Below the pieces are notes generated by a model. It saw only the letters and a list, made by a program, of their open reading frames with translations, was not told the DNA's origin and did not search any database. This document shows positions 1 through 60,141 of a stretch of 64,000 nt of DNA, in pieces (position 1 is the stretch's first letter; every line of letters starts with the position of its first letter). This DNA comes from Fistularia commersonii (lineage: Eukaryota; Chordata; Actinopteri; Syngnathiformes; Fistulariidae): positions 12,997,001 through 13,061,000 of the forward strand of contig JBBMNZ010000007.1 of the NCBI GenBank assembly GCA_037954325.1, in the 5' to 3' direction. The translations under genes and the position numbers were made by a program.

Positions 1-200
1 TCTGCTCAGATCCATCCAAGGTTTCTGCCAGGTAAAAAGGCAGTTTTTCCCCGCCGCTGCTTCCAATTGCTTGCTCATGGGGGAATGTTGGATTTCTGTA
101 AATCATTTTAAAGAGTGTGTTCCATGTGTGCTTTATACATAGTGTCATGAGACAATTCTGCTTGATTTGGTGCTGTATAAATAAAATCTTAAATCAGAAT
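1..200 (+). repeat. L2/Rex1-like LINE 3' tail fragment
   Basis: The sequence has the order of blocks familiar from the 3' end of fish L2/Rex1-type LINEs: a 'gccaggtaaaaaggcagttt' block, 'gcttgctcatggggg', 'gtaaatcattttaaag' and a terminal 'ggtgctgtataaataaaat'. A second copy of the terminal half is at 33120-33250. Family assignment is from memory of the consensus. The 5' part lies outside the window. Confidence 0.55.
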
Positions 201-2885
201 AATGACAAGTAACATCCAGCTCTTTTCACACCAGCTTCACTTTCCCTCCTGTTCTCAAGGCCCCTCTAAATTTAAACCTTTTCAAAAAAAGAAGATCCAC
301 TGCTTTTGGCATTTGCTCCATCAGCAAATTTGTCCCTTTCTGTGAGAATTCCCACAAATGAAGATGAGATTTTTTTGACTCCTCAGACTGACACAGTGCT
401 TTGCGTGCAACTTTTAGAGACATGGGTACAGACTTTATTTTAAACATTGCGCCCAACACTTTTATTATTCAGTGCAACATTGTAAATAATTAACATTACA
501 TGCTCAGGAAGTCCAAACAAACAAATCTAAGTTCCAGAAGACCTCAGGCCTTGGTTCAGGAAAAAAAAAAAAAAAAAAACATTGCAAAACTTTACAAAAG
601 ATATAGTTGAGCCCGTTGAAAATATGAAAATAACCAGTTAGTTAAATGAACGAGTTATGAGTTCACAAGTGGACAAGTCTGCGAAATTCCTAAAGTTTTG
701 CCTTAAAGACAGTAAACATTAAAAAGCATCGGTTTCTCCTTCTGGCTCAAGTCAACCTCCACTTGAACTCGCCGACCCCTGCACTGTTAGATCAGATTAC
801 CCTCAAAGACGGGGCTGACATTGTGTACAATAGTAATCTCGCTATTTGTAAACTTGATATTCCTCCCTCCCTCTTTCTGTCAAAGGTGATTTTTTTTTTG
901 AGACGTCACTGGTTGGTTTCTGAGCATTTTCAACAAGTCACATTTGCACTTGATACCAGACAAGCCAACAGACTCCTGTAATTACATATCGTCACCTTCT
1001 TAGAATAATTGCCCATTATTATCCGGTCCTTTTTTTTTCCTAAATCGACTCATTCAAAATATGGCTCAGTTTTTTGTGTTTTCTGAAAAACTTGAAAAAA
1101 GGTGACTTAGGTAATCATTTTAAGAAGGTGACAATATCTACAATAGCATGTGTTCTCAGAAATTACTCAAGGTTGTCATTATGACACAGATATTGGAGGA
1201 AAATATTTCTTTTAAAATAATGTAATTATCTTATTTATGTATCCCCCCCGAATTAAGTGTACCCAAATGCACAGATTTTTCAAAATTTAATGAAACTGTA
1301 ATTTTTTTACTCTACAGATTCAGACCAGCTGGAACTTTGCTTTTGAGATTTTTAGCTCACCTAAAAAACAAACTCACTGTTGAATACCTCAGTACTTGTC
1401 TCATTGCAAATGGTGGCCCAAAGGTTAAATCCTGTGCCATCTTCTTTTTCCAGGTTGTCAGTCCACTCCAACAGCTCTTAAACTTTTTTTAAGATGCAGT
1501 TCATGTGAATGAGCAACGTGCAAAACTTCATGGGAAAAAAAAAGCCTTAAATTTTGCAGCTGGTGCTCTTGATCACGTGACCCCTAAACATAGGCTGGTG
1601 TCTGTTAGACAAGATCAGCATTTCATTACCCCCTTAACGCAACCTTACTGTCATCGGTCCAAACCGACACAGTGGGAGTTGGCATAATCTTAAACCTACT
1701 CCAGTAATTATTACCCGACCTCAGCATCTGAGAAACTGGAGTCAGATGAGAGGTTCTTCATTGCAGGGGGCACTGAAACTGGTCAAACGCTGCAGGAAAT
1801 AAGTGAGATTAAGTAGAATTTCCTACAGATTTTCATGCGGCGCTTTTCATTTGCCATCACAAGAGTCTTTTAACGGGAATATGTTGAGATCACCGTCAGT
1901 CAGCACATGAAAAACAAAAGGAATTTTTTGAAACGACAAGTTCTTCTTTTCTTCTCGAACTACTTTGTACCTTTACATTTCAAATCACACACTCAGTGTT
2001 TCACTTTACTGTTCACATTTCATTTTGCACATTTTCAAGAGACATACTCGTCCCTGCCATTACACAATAGTTGTCAAACTCGACAAGCAGCCCACAACTA
2101 CCCCAGAATATCCATGGCCTGCCTTAATTAACATTTTTCAAATCACACCCTCTCTATCTGCACTTTGGTATGAGACCATGTTAATTTTGAATGTTTACAT
2201 TTCCATTGCATCTTTCATTCACTGCCCTTTATTTTGCTGTTATGTATTTATTTATCTGATTTCCTCACCAAGATACTTATGTCTCTTCTATATGACTAAT
2301 ACCTTGTTATACTATGTGGGCTTAGCTACTTGTTGATTACATGATGTAAGATTGTGCAGTTTAATGCATTTGCAGTCAGGCATTGCCTTAAATATTTGAG
2401 TCATTTGAATTGTTTTCTGTTCAACGACTCAATTTGAAAAGTCTTCTTCTAATCAATGTGAGATAGTATTTTTTATACTACAACCACCATTGTTAATATG
2501 TAATTAGTTTTGGCTTTGATTTATAAGGAAAGCTTTTGAATAATTTTATGTGTTACATGTTGGAAAAAAGAGAGAATAGTCACATCAAACAGAGCTGAAT
2601 ATTGATTTAATTAAGAATACATAAAAAAACTTCTATGACAGTCTGCTCAGTGCAGATGAGCCTCCTTTGTTAGCTTTCTTCACCTGGTAGCATTGTTAAT
2701 TAAGTCAGACGTCAGTTAACTACATTATCCACTGTTTCATTTTGACTTTTTCTTCCATGTGAAGTAATTTAAAATGAATGCGCAAATTATAGTGGTAATA
2801 TTTTAACAAACACAAGAGGATGTCATACAGTTGTATTTAAACATAAAGGAAAGTCCTTCTGGTATGTTAATCAGATTAGGTGGAG

Positions 2886-3065
2886 TCATTCATTCATTCA
2901 TTCATTCATTCATTCATTCATGTATTCTGCTTATGCTGCACTCAGGGTTGGGATCATGCTATCCCAGCAGTCAATGGGTGAGAGGCGGGGTTCATCCAAG
3001 AACGGTTCTTAGTCAATCACAGGGCTCTATATAGTGACATACAACCATTCATTATATCATTCGTG
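2886..3065 (+). repeat. (CATT)n tract plus fish interspersed repeat fragment
   Basis: About 35 bases of CATT/ATTC repeats run directly into 'ctgcttatgctgcactcagggt', a corrupted form of the fish repeat seen more completely at 5991-6310 and 37075-37435 ('cttatcctgcactcagggtc'). The fragment ends in 'catacaaccattcat'. Confidence 0.6.
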
Positions 3066-5482
3066 TGTCTGTGGAATTTTGTGTTTTTCGATGTAATAAT
3101 CCGAAATTATTTCATATTTCACATCAAAGAAAAAAATAGCCCCGGGCATTAACTGCAGTTTCAGTCTCAGAGCCTTTTTGTCTTCCTGATAGCAGGAAGA
3201 AAAACAAGTTCTCTGGGGGATAAGATACAGCACAAAAGGCTGCTCTTAGCCACCCCAAACAGTTGCAACACAAACTCCTTGCTGGTGTCATCTAACAGAG
3301 CCTTTGGTCCAATATCAAAAGAGCCTAACATTATGTGCACTTGCATGTTCATCTGTGCATGTGGTTTTGTACATATGACCACAGTATAAGCTTAACCGCC
3401 ATTCTGAATTCCTCTCTGACAAAGTAAGGCCACAGGAGGAATCAGTGAAAATCATGAATCTGGGACTTGGCACTATATATAAAATTTAGATCAGGACTAT
3501 CCTAAAACTAGATAGCCACTGTAAGGGGACTGAATTATGTAGATACTCGTGAACTCATTCAACTCTATTATCAGTTGGTGCTCCTATAAAAGAAAAAAAA
3601 AAAACTGGAACAGAAGAATATCCTGTGTCTCAGTGAAGAAGAAGGCCCAGGTTTTGCTCAGAACTTCATTACTGCAATGCAACGACCCTTGATTTTGAAT
3701 TGTTTAGATGTATTATCAGGCCCTTTGGCATTGCAGTTTTTAGACCTCACCAGAGTAAACTGATCCTGTTGTTGGTCTGCATGAGTATCTTTAGTCTGGC
3801 TTGTGGGCTGATTATAGGTTTAGAGAGCTGGAGCAGTTTTAGCTCTTTGCACTGCTTTGATGATGGTATGTCAGAAAAAAAAGAAAGAAAAAACGACCAT
3901 GTTAAAAAGAAAGAGCTGAACGTCGGACTCTGGCTGTAACAGAAACATGAGCCTTGGGGGGGAAACAGAAACTGATTTCACCGGAGGAAAGATCAAAATG
4001 AGTCAGTGTTGGGCCCGATGACAATAGGTGAATCGTGTGTTAGCGGGTGAGAATGAGCCATCCTCAATAGAAAACAAGAAAATGAGCATGTGGTGCCTGC
4101 AGGTTGTGGTAAAGATGGAGTTTTCCTTCAATTTTTACCTCTAGCCTGTTGTCATTCTTTATTGAATTGCCTCTTCAGCGGCATGAACATCTAAATAACA
4201 TTGCTTTGTGCTCCATCTCAGGGTTATATTGCAAGCTATTGTGACTAGTGTTGCAGTTTTCTATTTCCCTCAGAAAAAAAAGACAAAAATATCTTTATCC
4301 CTTCAGAACATGTCTGTTTGCACTAAAAGGTATATGCAATCAACATCTTATTGTATTTGTATTTATTGTGACGAAACAAGAAAATATTCTATAGTCACTT
4401 TGACGTGTTAGTTTTAGGCTTCATCTGTTTTGAATTTTTAGATAAAAAGGCATGGCTATAGAATTAAATAGATTGCATTAAATGATTACCGATGAGCTTT
4501 CACGCCCTTTTCTCATTCCCCATATAAGTAATAATTTTATCTTGCTACAACAAATACTGTATCATGCCTTTGTTTTATGTGCACATGGCTGTATTTAGAT
4601 TTATTTATCAACTAATAGTTCCATATTTATGTTCTCATACGAAAAGGACGTTTTTCAGGGAGTGATCTGCACAACATCCACATTATAGATGAATGTGATT
4701 GGGAAATATTTAAGTGATGATAGATTATAATTTTCCTAAAAATGACATTTAATAGCAGGGCGTCACTGTCTGCATCCAACGCAGAAAAATGAGACAATTC
4801 AAAGGAATAGAAAAAAAAAAGGAAGTGGAAATTGGACTGGTCATAATCAGCTTAAGACAAGCCAGAAATCTGCAAGACATTATCCTAAAATCATTGAGCC
4901 AGGGCTTACCTTAAAATTGCCTTGAAATGAGATAGAATGACTAGATTATTGAAAGGTCACAATCACAGATGCTGTGTCAGATTTCACAAATTCTGTCTTG
5001 TGTATTTGTGTGTGTGTATACATTTTTTAAGTCCTTATTTATTCAAGATAATACAATATTTCATTTTTTCATGAATTATAAATATTTCACGATATGTGGC
5101 ACCAGAGCTGGTGGAGTGGATAAAGCCCCTGATATTATATCTTGGGGAGGGGAAAGGTGCTGTCAGCAGACCAAGAATGAGCTGGTTATTGTTGGCATGA
5201 CCTGAAAAGAGTTGCTTTCCTAGTCCATGTGCCAAGTAGAGTGAGTCTGCCAGTGGCCTTCGCGGCATGTCTTACACTGGAAGTGTTGGTCAGAGGGACC
5301 AGGAAGATACTGTATGCAAAGATGTCTATTCTGATATCATATTTTTTTAAAATTTGTAATTCAAGTAAATCGTTCCATTCAAAAAAAAAAAAAAAAAAAC
5401 ATTTGTCTTAATCATCTTCATTTCATCTATTATTATAATGTACATGGCTTGTTTAATCACACTACTCCGGCAGTTTTACAGT

Positions 5483-5575
5483 ATACTTCCTTTCCGTTTG
5501 GCTGCTCCCTACAGGGGTCGCCTCGGCCAATCATACTCCTCCATCTAACCATAATCTACAACTTCACATCCTGAG
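5483..5575 (-). repeat. Short 3' remnant of the GAAGAAG-tailed LINE
   Basis: Read on the minus strand, the stretch contains 'ggcgacccctgtaggga' followed by 'gccaaacggaaaggaa'. That matches the 3' terminus shared by the LINE pieces at 19100-19245, 33424-33960 and 49370-49875 ('gacccctgaagggaaaagc'). Only the last tens of bases survive. Confidence 0.5.
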
Positions 5576-5990
5576 TTGTATTTATTAAAACATCTATATT
5601 TAACGTTTGCTCAGGTGGGATGAGTGTGTCACAATGATTTCAGGAAATTCCTAAAGTGACCGTGATGACAAACATCAACAACCAATTCCACAGGATGGAA
5701 TGGATAGTTTTTTTTTTTTGTCCTCTTGTCCTACAGCGTCATATAAACCTCAACTAATGTGTATTTATATATTTTTATGTATATATATCCTTATATATAT
5801 ATGGATAAATATGAATATATTTTGAGATGAGATACAGACGAGAGCAAAGCAACATTACCGTTACTATTCAGAGCAACCATGGCAACAAAAAATGCCAACA
5901 ATACTCATGTCTAACATAGGCTTATCATGTCAATGTCCAGTGTCTGCGCCAAGTATCAGGTACAATTACAGTTTCTCCAGGAATTTCCAG

Positions 5991-6310
5991 CTGCTCTTCA
6001 TGGGCAGTGAACATCTATCCATCAATCTTTTACTGCTTATCCTGCACTCAGGGTCGCGGGGGGATGTTGGATCCTATCCCAGCTGTCACCCTGGACTGGT
6101 TGCCATACAACATTCACTCACTTATTCCAATTTTTTCCATTTCCGGGGAAACCGGAGAACCCGGAGGAAACCCACACAGACACGGGGGAGAACATGCAGA
6201 CATGGGGGAGAACATGCGAACTCCACACAGAAAGTCCCCTTGGCAGAAACAATGCAGGGTCCTTTATGCTGTGATGCCGAAGTGCTAACCACTGCGCCGC
6301 CACACTTCCC
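5991..6310 (+). repeat. Fish interspersed repeat (CATC-start, 'acacgggagaacatg' end)
   Basis: It starts with 'catctatccatcaatc', then 'cttatcctgcactcagggtc', 'ctatcccagctgtcaccctg', 'ccggagaacccggaggaaac', 'gacacgggggagaacatg' and 'ctaaccactgcgccgcca'. These blocks recur in the same order at 37075-37435 and in reverse orientation at 42850-43210 and 54205-54485. ORFs overlapping it are repeat-derived. Confidence 0.75.
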
Positions 6311-7253
6311 CGGGCAGTGAAGAATCCATCTAAAATGACTCAAGATTCATTCAGGCATTGAGTCTCATTCATTCTTATTTCGATGTTTCTACCAGTCAGC
6401 GTTTGAATGGGTGAATATCAGGATTCTCAGTGCTTTGATGTAATATTAAAATGTAATTGATACATAATGTTGTAAAAGCCCCCTCAAATGGACCCATCTT
6501 CTCCTCTTTCCTTTGTCCCGTGCGCTTACATTCAGTCAGTAAGTCTGTGGTTAAAAGCTGTCTGTCTGTGAGGCAGATGGCTGGAATGCACAGCTGTCTC
6601 AGTATGTTTTTTCAGGGTATTTCTTCACTTAAAGCTTCTCATTTCACAAGCACTGCAGGAATTGATGTCCAAATTATAACCCTGTAATATTCCATCCCGG
6701 TCGATTTTTATATCCTGATAGAAAGATAAAAGCTTGAAAACACCAAGAGGATTCACTTTGTGCATCATCTCCATCAATAATCACAGTCCTGTATCATTCA
6801 GGAAACACTATAACTGTAGTTGAAATAAGGACCAATTACAAGTCACATCAACAGTTGTAAAGCAAAAAAAAAAAAGTATTTATTTATTTATATTTTTTAA
6901 TATTTTTGTATTAATATTATTTAAAAATACATTAAAATAAATTAGAATCAACATACATTGTCTTTCCACAGGCATAAATGTTTTGGCAGTGCGTGAAAAC
7001 CACAAAAAGGACACATTGAACCAGATCCTTGTTACTGGCCTCCATAAAGAAGGAATTTTCAAGTGTTTACAGATATTTCACATCCTGCCACCTGCAGCTC
7101 ATTTGTTTTATATGAATGTTGTCACAGCTGAGTAAATCATATCTTCCAGCTGTGCAGCGTAATACAGATTACTTAATGAAAATGTAATCTGAATACAGAA
7201 AACACTGCTCATACATGAAATGTGCATGTTTAGAAAATGAAAGATTTCTAGAA

Positions 7254-7335
7254 TACATTACATTACATTATATTGCATTTGGCAGACACTTTTATCCAAA
7301 GCGACTTACAATAGAGGACATAGGCACTGCAAATA
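7254..7335 (+). repeat. 'Pcr'-type fish repeat (tttatccaaagcgacttaca)
   Basis: 'cattacattacattatattg' is followed by 'ggcagacacttttatccaaa' and 'gcgacttacaatag', a block widespread in fish genomes. It is followed by a T-run at 7395-7422 and a short (CA)n at 7442-7462. Confidence 0.6.
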
Positions 7336-7627
7336 CACTTGCAAATACATGATGCACAGGAAATCTACAGAACAGTAAGCTTGGGTTAGTGAGGTTTTTT
7401 TTTTTTTTTTTTTTTTTTTTTGACAAAGACATACACAAACGTGCACACACACACACACACACTAGGTCTGATACGTATATTCACACTAAACATCCATTAC
7501 ACACATTCTTTTTAAAATGCAAAAGTTCAAAAGCAAGACATTTCCCTGAAGCTGATTTTCAAATACATAAGGGGTGTCTGTTCTTTAAATTGCATTCTTA
7601 ATTGAGTTTTCCCTTGCTCCTTTTTAG

Positions 7628-7744
7628 ATCTCAGAACCCGGTGGCCATTACCTGTTTTGAGTGGTGGAGTGAATATTAAAGTCATTTCCCAGAGCCAGGT
7701 TGACGCATATGTGAGCTCTAGTTTACCTTAAATCCACAAGCATC
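7628..7744 (+). other. nav1: 5' UTR part of first coding nav1 exon
   Basis: A good 3' splice site ('cccttgctcctttttag') ends at 7627, suggesting that the exon holding the upstream ATG is internal and that an untranslated exon lies further 5'. An in-frame TGA at 7712-7714 closes the frame upstream, so the coding start must be at or after 7745. Confidence 0.45.
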
Positions 7745-55521
<47,777 letters not shown>

Positions 55522-56430
55522 GAACAAATCTCAAAATGTAACACTCGGCACTTCAGATTTTTATTTAATCATCACTCTTTGTCCAATATAATGACAGTGC
55601 ACATTCAGGAACAAAATGATCCCCAAGAAAGGGTTGTAAGGGGATTTAAGCTGTCATCCCTGCAGAAGAAGGTTGAAAGTATGAATGGCAAACGATTTTA
55701 ATATATGCAGTATTTCTGTGCAAAAATATGGAATGAAAACTATATTCTACAACTTTTAGGATATATTTAACCAGATGACATTCAGTTCAGGTTGTTTAAC
55801 CACCACTTTGCCCTCAGTACTGTTATAACGGTGCTAGTAGATCCCTATGAAACTCATTGTCTCAGTACTCAACATTCAGGTGATTACTGCAACAGCACAT
55901 GCAGTTCCATCTTGTTTTATATTTAAATGCATGATAGAATATGAAGTGGAATGGAGTAGTTCTCAGTTTTTCTGTTTTGGAAAAGAGTATGACAGCATGA
56001 TGGATGCTATTAGGTTTCTTGGTACATATCTGCTGTGTGCATCTTACAAGCCAAATGTTATGCATATGCAATCCTGAACTTACGACCTGAGCAGGTGAAA
56101 CAAGTCAGATGCCTTAACAACAAAGACATCAGTGTCACTTCAACTTCAGAATACTGGTGCTTTCATTAATATCAACCCAACTGAGGAGAGAGAGCCTGCT
56201 ATCAATCACTTGAAATATGTCCATTATTAAGTTTTCAGTTAATTTTTCTTTCCATCCTTTTTGTTTCTAGTAACATTAGCTGATTGTGGGAATACGTTTC
56301 ACATTCCTATAGCCAACAATAAAACCTACAGATACCGCCCATCGTGCATCTTGTGCTTGATTCAGAAGCTTGAAACTTGCTGTTATACTCTTTTGCTTGA
56401 AATAAATGTATCCTTAATGGTGCAAAGATG
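55522..56430 (+). other. nav1: nav1 3' UTR with candidate poly(A) signals
   Basis: Non-coding sequence after the stop. AATAAA hexamers lie at 56318-56323 and 56401-56406; further ones at 57590 and 58013 could serve longer transcripts. The true end cannot be fixed from sequence alone. Confidence 0.45.
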
Positions 56431-59400
56431 TATTGCTTTGACACCACAAACCAACATGTTTTGTTCAAAGCACTTTATGTTAAAAATTGACCACCAGTGT
56501 TGCCGTGTTGTTTGGTATTCGATTGCAAATCTGTGATGATAATGCTATCAACATTCTCTGATGAGAAATGCCATTATGATGTAATTTCATCCCCCCTTTT
56601 TTGATTAAGAATTATTTTGGAAACAAATACCCTTTCCCCCAACAGAATAGGTATTTACAGCACAGGCTTCATTGCAGTAACTTTATCTGAGTAACATATT
56701 GTCAAATACCAGATCTACTGAACCAAATATTGAATCTTTCACCATGATTATGGTTTCAGCTGCTTATACGAATGTAAAGAAATCATCAACCGACCGGTTT
56801 CACTCATATAGAAGGTGCATGTTGAGGACGCCCTACCATAAAACACCTGGACTGGTGGTTGAGTAGAATGACTTTAAGCTACCTATATCCATTTCATTTG
56901 CGCCCGGAGAACAGATTGACACTTGTGATCGACATGCAGGTGCTTTTTTCCATGCCACCGACTGTTTGGTGTCTAGTAAAGATACTATAGATGTTCAGGG
57001 TAGACTAGAACAACTTGTGTGTAAATGTTTAATGCTAAAGAACTGTGAGATATATCTTACAGATAATTTTGATATTTTTTAGGTTGTCGGCACTATCTAG
57101 AGACAGTGGAGTCCTGTGAGACAGTGTATGGTGTATACCCAGGTAAATGTCATATGATACTCATATTTGAGAATATTTTGGGTTCATGACACAGTAACTG
57201 ATTGTCTTTAGTGAGTTGTTGGTCCAGAAGCAAAGTGAAAAGGAAACAGTTTTTGGTAATTTATGCTGATTTTTGTAAGGAAGCCCAAATGAAATACATT
57301 ACACATGTGGGCTTAAATTGAAGTTTGTTTAAGTGGTGTTGAAATCACTCATCTGTTCATCCCAAGTTGTCATCAATTTAGGTGCTCAGACTTAAATTAT
57401 ATGCACATACATCATGTACATGAATGTCAAACCAATTAAGTGACATTCTCCATTTAAGATAGTCTCTGCGGCTATTTTTGCTCACTGATTACACTGTTTG
57501 CAAAACTTATCCACTAACTGTTTAAGACATTATAGAGCATAAGATACAAAATAGATGGTGAGTTTCAACTGACCATAAGACAGCTGATAAATAAAATAAG
57601 TTCTTGTATATATACCAGGTGTGCAGTATTACAATCATCAATCCACTTTGTGTTAACCATGAACCATAAGCCATAAACCAGACTTTCTAAATTTCATTCA
57701 CCAGTTGTTCTGCCTGTTGCTTCGTAGTAGCTGTGATTTGTGTTTGCTTACTAGTGTAGTAGGACTATGCAGCAACTTCTTCTGATGTTGGCAATTCACA
57801 GATGTGCAGCATGTTTTCACCTGGTCCTTCTTTGAGTTCCTGATTTGGACCAAATTGCACCTCATGATAAATGGAAACCTGTTTCAACAGGTGATACTGA
57901 GCCTTAAGAAGTGGATTTGTTTAGTGTGACATTGAAAACAGGGTTATTCGACATATTTAGAGGCCTGAAATTATTTGGAAGCATCTTAATGTGTTCTGTC
58001 CTAAGCAATGAAAATAAACCAAGTTGCAAGTTGTAAAAAACAGAAGTAAAAATAACGATAATCGTTAAATTTAAAAAAGAATTTGAGCCCAATACAGTGG
58101 CATGAATGAGCACTTAGGTTTGTGTTGTTGATTTACGAAGAAGCAGATAAAACAGTCAGATAGGCCAATACATGTTGCTGAATAGTCATATTTTTGCAAA
58201 GCTTGCCGTGAACTTTAAAAAAGAAAGAAAAAAGGAAAACAGTTACGTAGTATCTCATGTCACTGATGTACAAATGTTAAGGGTTTCTGTGTGTTGTAAA
58301 TGCATGTAAACTTGCTGTGTGATGAGATAAGCATTAACATAAATCTATTGTTTAGGAAAATCATGCCAGATATGATGATTTCCTTTTTAATACTCTATTT
58401 GATATTTCTTTTTTTTTCCTTTTTTTTCTAAAGAATCCTTTATAAGACTTAATTTCTCTATTTTGTACGGAACATTAATGTAAAGATTGTAAATATGACA
58501 GCATTCTGGATGCAGCAACAATCACCGAGGGATAAGTCATCTTTGAGAGATCAGTATATTTCTTCATAGTTGGGTCCAATACATGGGTAAAGGCATGTTT
58601 CTGAAGGCTTTCATCCATCTATCACTGTTTGTTGAAATCAGTAAAATACATGTTATATTTAGGCTGTTGTTTCTTTTGTGCCTGTGTCTAGTTTTCTTAA
58701 TCTGTCTGTGTGTGAGAACAATTAATAGTTTTCTTTTTGTCAATTATACAAATCCCAGGTTTCACATGTTCAAATTTGAACCACAAACTACAGGTACGAA
58801 CCCTCACGGAAGCCCTCTTTCCCAGAGGTGCCTTAACCATAGTTACATTCTCTAATGGAAATATCCACATCTGTTACAATTGATTTTGCATTTTAAACAT
58901 GCAATCACATGTTTCATAACAATAGATGGGTCATGGTGAACATTCAATTTGTCATTTTAATAACAATTGATTGGGGTAAGGTGGGATAGTTGCCAATAGA
59001 TGGCGCTATTGAGCCCCTGGCAAGTTTACCATCATATAAACCTAATAATGTAACATTTCTGCATATAATTTTTGCACAGAACTCAAAATATCAATATGTG
59101 GATGTTATGATAGAAGGAAGAGGAAGCTGGCCAACAGCTAACTGCTAATTTATATGCGAACAAACCAGCTTTCCTCTCATGCCCGTTATACCAGCTTTTC
59201 CACAGACTATTCTCAGCGGTGAGAAGAGGAATATTTATGAATAATGTTTAGTTTTCCTGTAGACTAGTTTCTCTGATAATTACTTCATTCATGGTCACAA
59301 ATATTAGTTCTGACTTCAAAAAATATGAAGTCAGAACTTTATATCAAAAATCAACCAATTAAACCTAGCTCATTAGTGTATGCATCATAAAGCTGCTAGC

Positions 59401-59788
59401 ATTTCTCCTGCTTTATTATTTACGTGCTAATCCATCTTAGATACATATCAAACTAAAATGTAAATACATTTTATTGTTTCTCAACATTTCTTGAGGCATG
59501 TCACCTTTTAGATGAAAACATTTGCACAGTGCATCCCCAAACGAATACTTATTGAAATTACACTGTAGCTAAATGTAGTTGTCATCTGGTGGAGTGGAAG
59601 ACTATTGATATCGCTCTGACTGTCTAGGGCTCAGACACAGAAAGACACAAATGCTTTATAGTCCCTGAATAATACGTTTTTGGACTATCTTTGTGGTTGT
59701 GGTTGAAAGTCACTGGGTAAGGATGGTCGGTCACGAATGGTGCTGCACATACGGGCAATGCTGGGCGGCGCCTGAAGCCGTCAAGGTC
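56431..59788. other. Intergenic region between nav1 and the Pro/Ala-rich gene
   Basis: About 3.3 kb, AT-rich. Nothing recognised except an isolated exon-like stretch at 57083-57142 and a 12-bp inverted repeat at 59306-59338. Confidence 0.6.
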
Positions 59789-59794
59789 TATAAA
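59789..59794 (+). promoter_or_regulatory. TATA box of the Pro/Ala-rich gene
   Basis: TATAAA within ggtctataaagtctc, 88 bases before the ATG. A start of transcription about 30 bases downstream would give a 5' UTR of about 55 bases. A TATA-type promoter suits a strongly expressed tissue-specific gene such as a muscle structural gene. Confidence 0.7.
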
Positions 59795-59876
59795 GTCTCA
59801 TCGCCCACGCAGGAATGATGGCATTGGATTCAGTTTAAGGACTTTACTCAGTTGGGATCTAGCTGCAACCTCCAAC

Positions 59877-60141
59877 ATGCCGTCCAAGCCTGCCCCGATC
59901 AAGAAGGCGGCAAAGAAAGAGCCCGCCAAGAAGGAGACACCTCCAGAGCCCGCACCTGCTGCCGAACCCGCCCCGGCTCCCGAGCCCGCTCCAGCCGAAG
60001 CCGCCCCAGCCGCCGAGCCCGCTCCAGCCGAAGCCGCCCCGGCGCCAGCTGAGGCGGAGGCTGCACCTGCTGCGGAGGCTCCTGCAGAGGGAGAGGCCCC
60101 CGCTGCCGCGCCCGCCGAGGAACCCGCCGTGGCCGCCGATG
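59877..60141 (+). CDS. Pro/Ala-rich gene exon 1
   Basis: 88 codons plus one base, starting MPSKPAPIKKAAKK. After residue 22 the sequence is nearly only A, P and E with PAEAAPA-type periodicity, GC-rich in contrast to the following introns. The ATG context is ccaacATGC. Donor gatg|gtaatg, phase 1. The long minus-strand Ala/Gly/Ser ORF across it is a shadow. Confidence 0.85.

Larger units (their letters stand above)
201..7627. other. 5' flank or upstream intron of nav1, no gene recognised
   Basis: AT-rich DNA with no open reading frame that resembles a protein I know. It holds interspersed repeats (listed separately at 2886, 5483, 5991 and 7254), an A-run near 562-580 and AT-rich alternating tracts near 5760-5820. 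Because the first coding exon seems to have its own 3' splice site at 7626-7627, some of this stretch may be intron following an untranslated first exon that I could not locate. Confidence 0.5.

Noticed and set aside
5892..6343. Overlapping ORFs on both strands
   Set aside because: They lie entirely on the fish interspersed repeat at 5991-6310.
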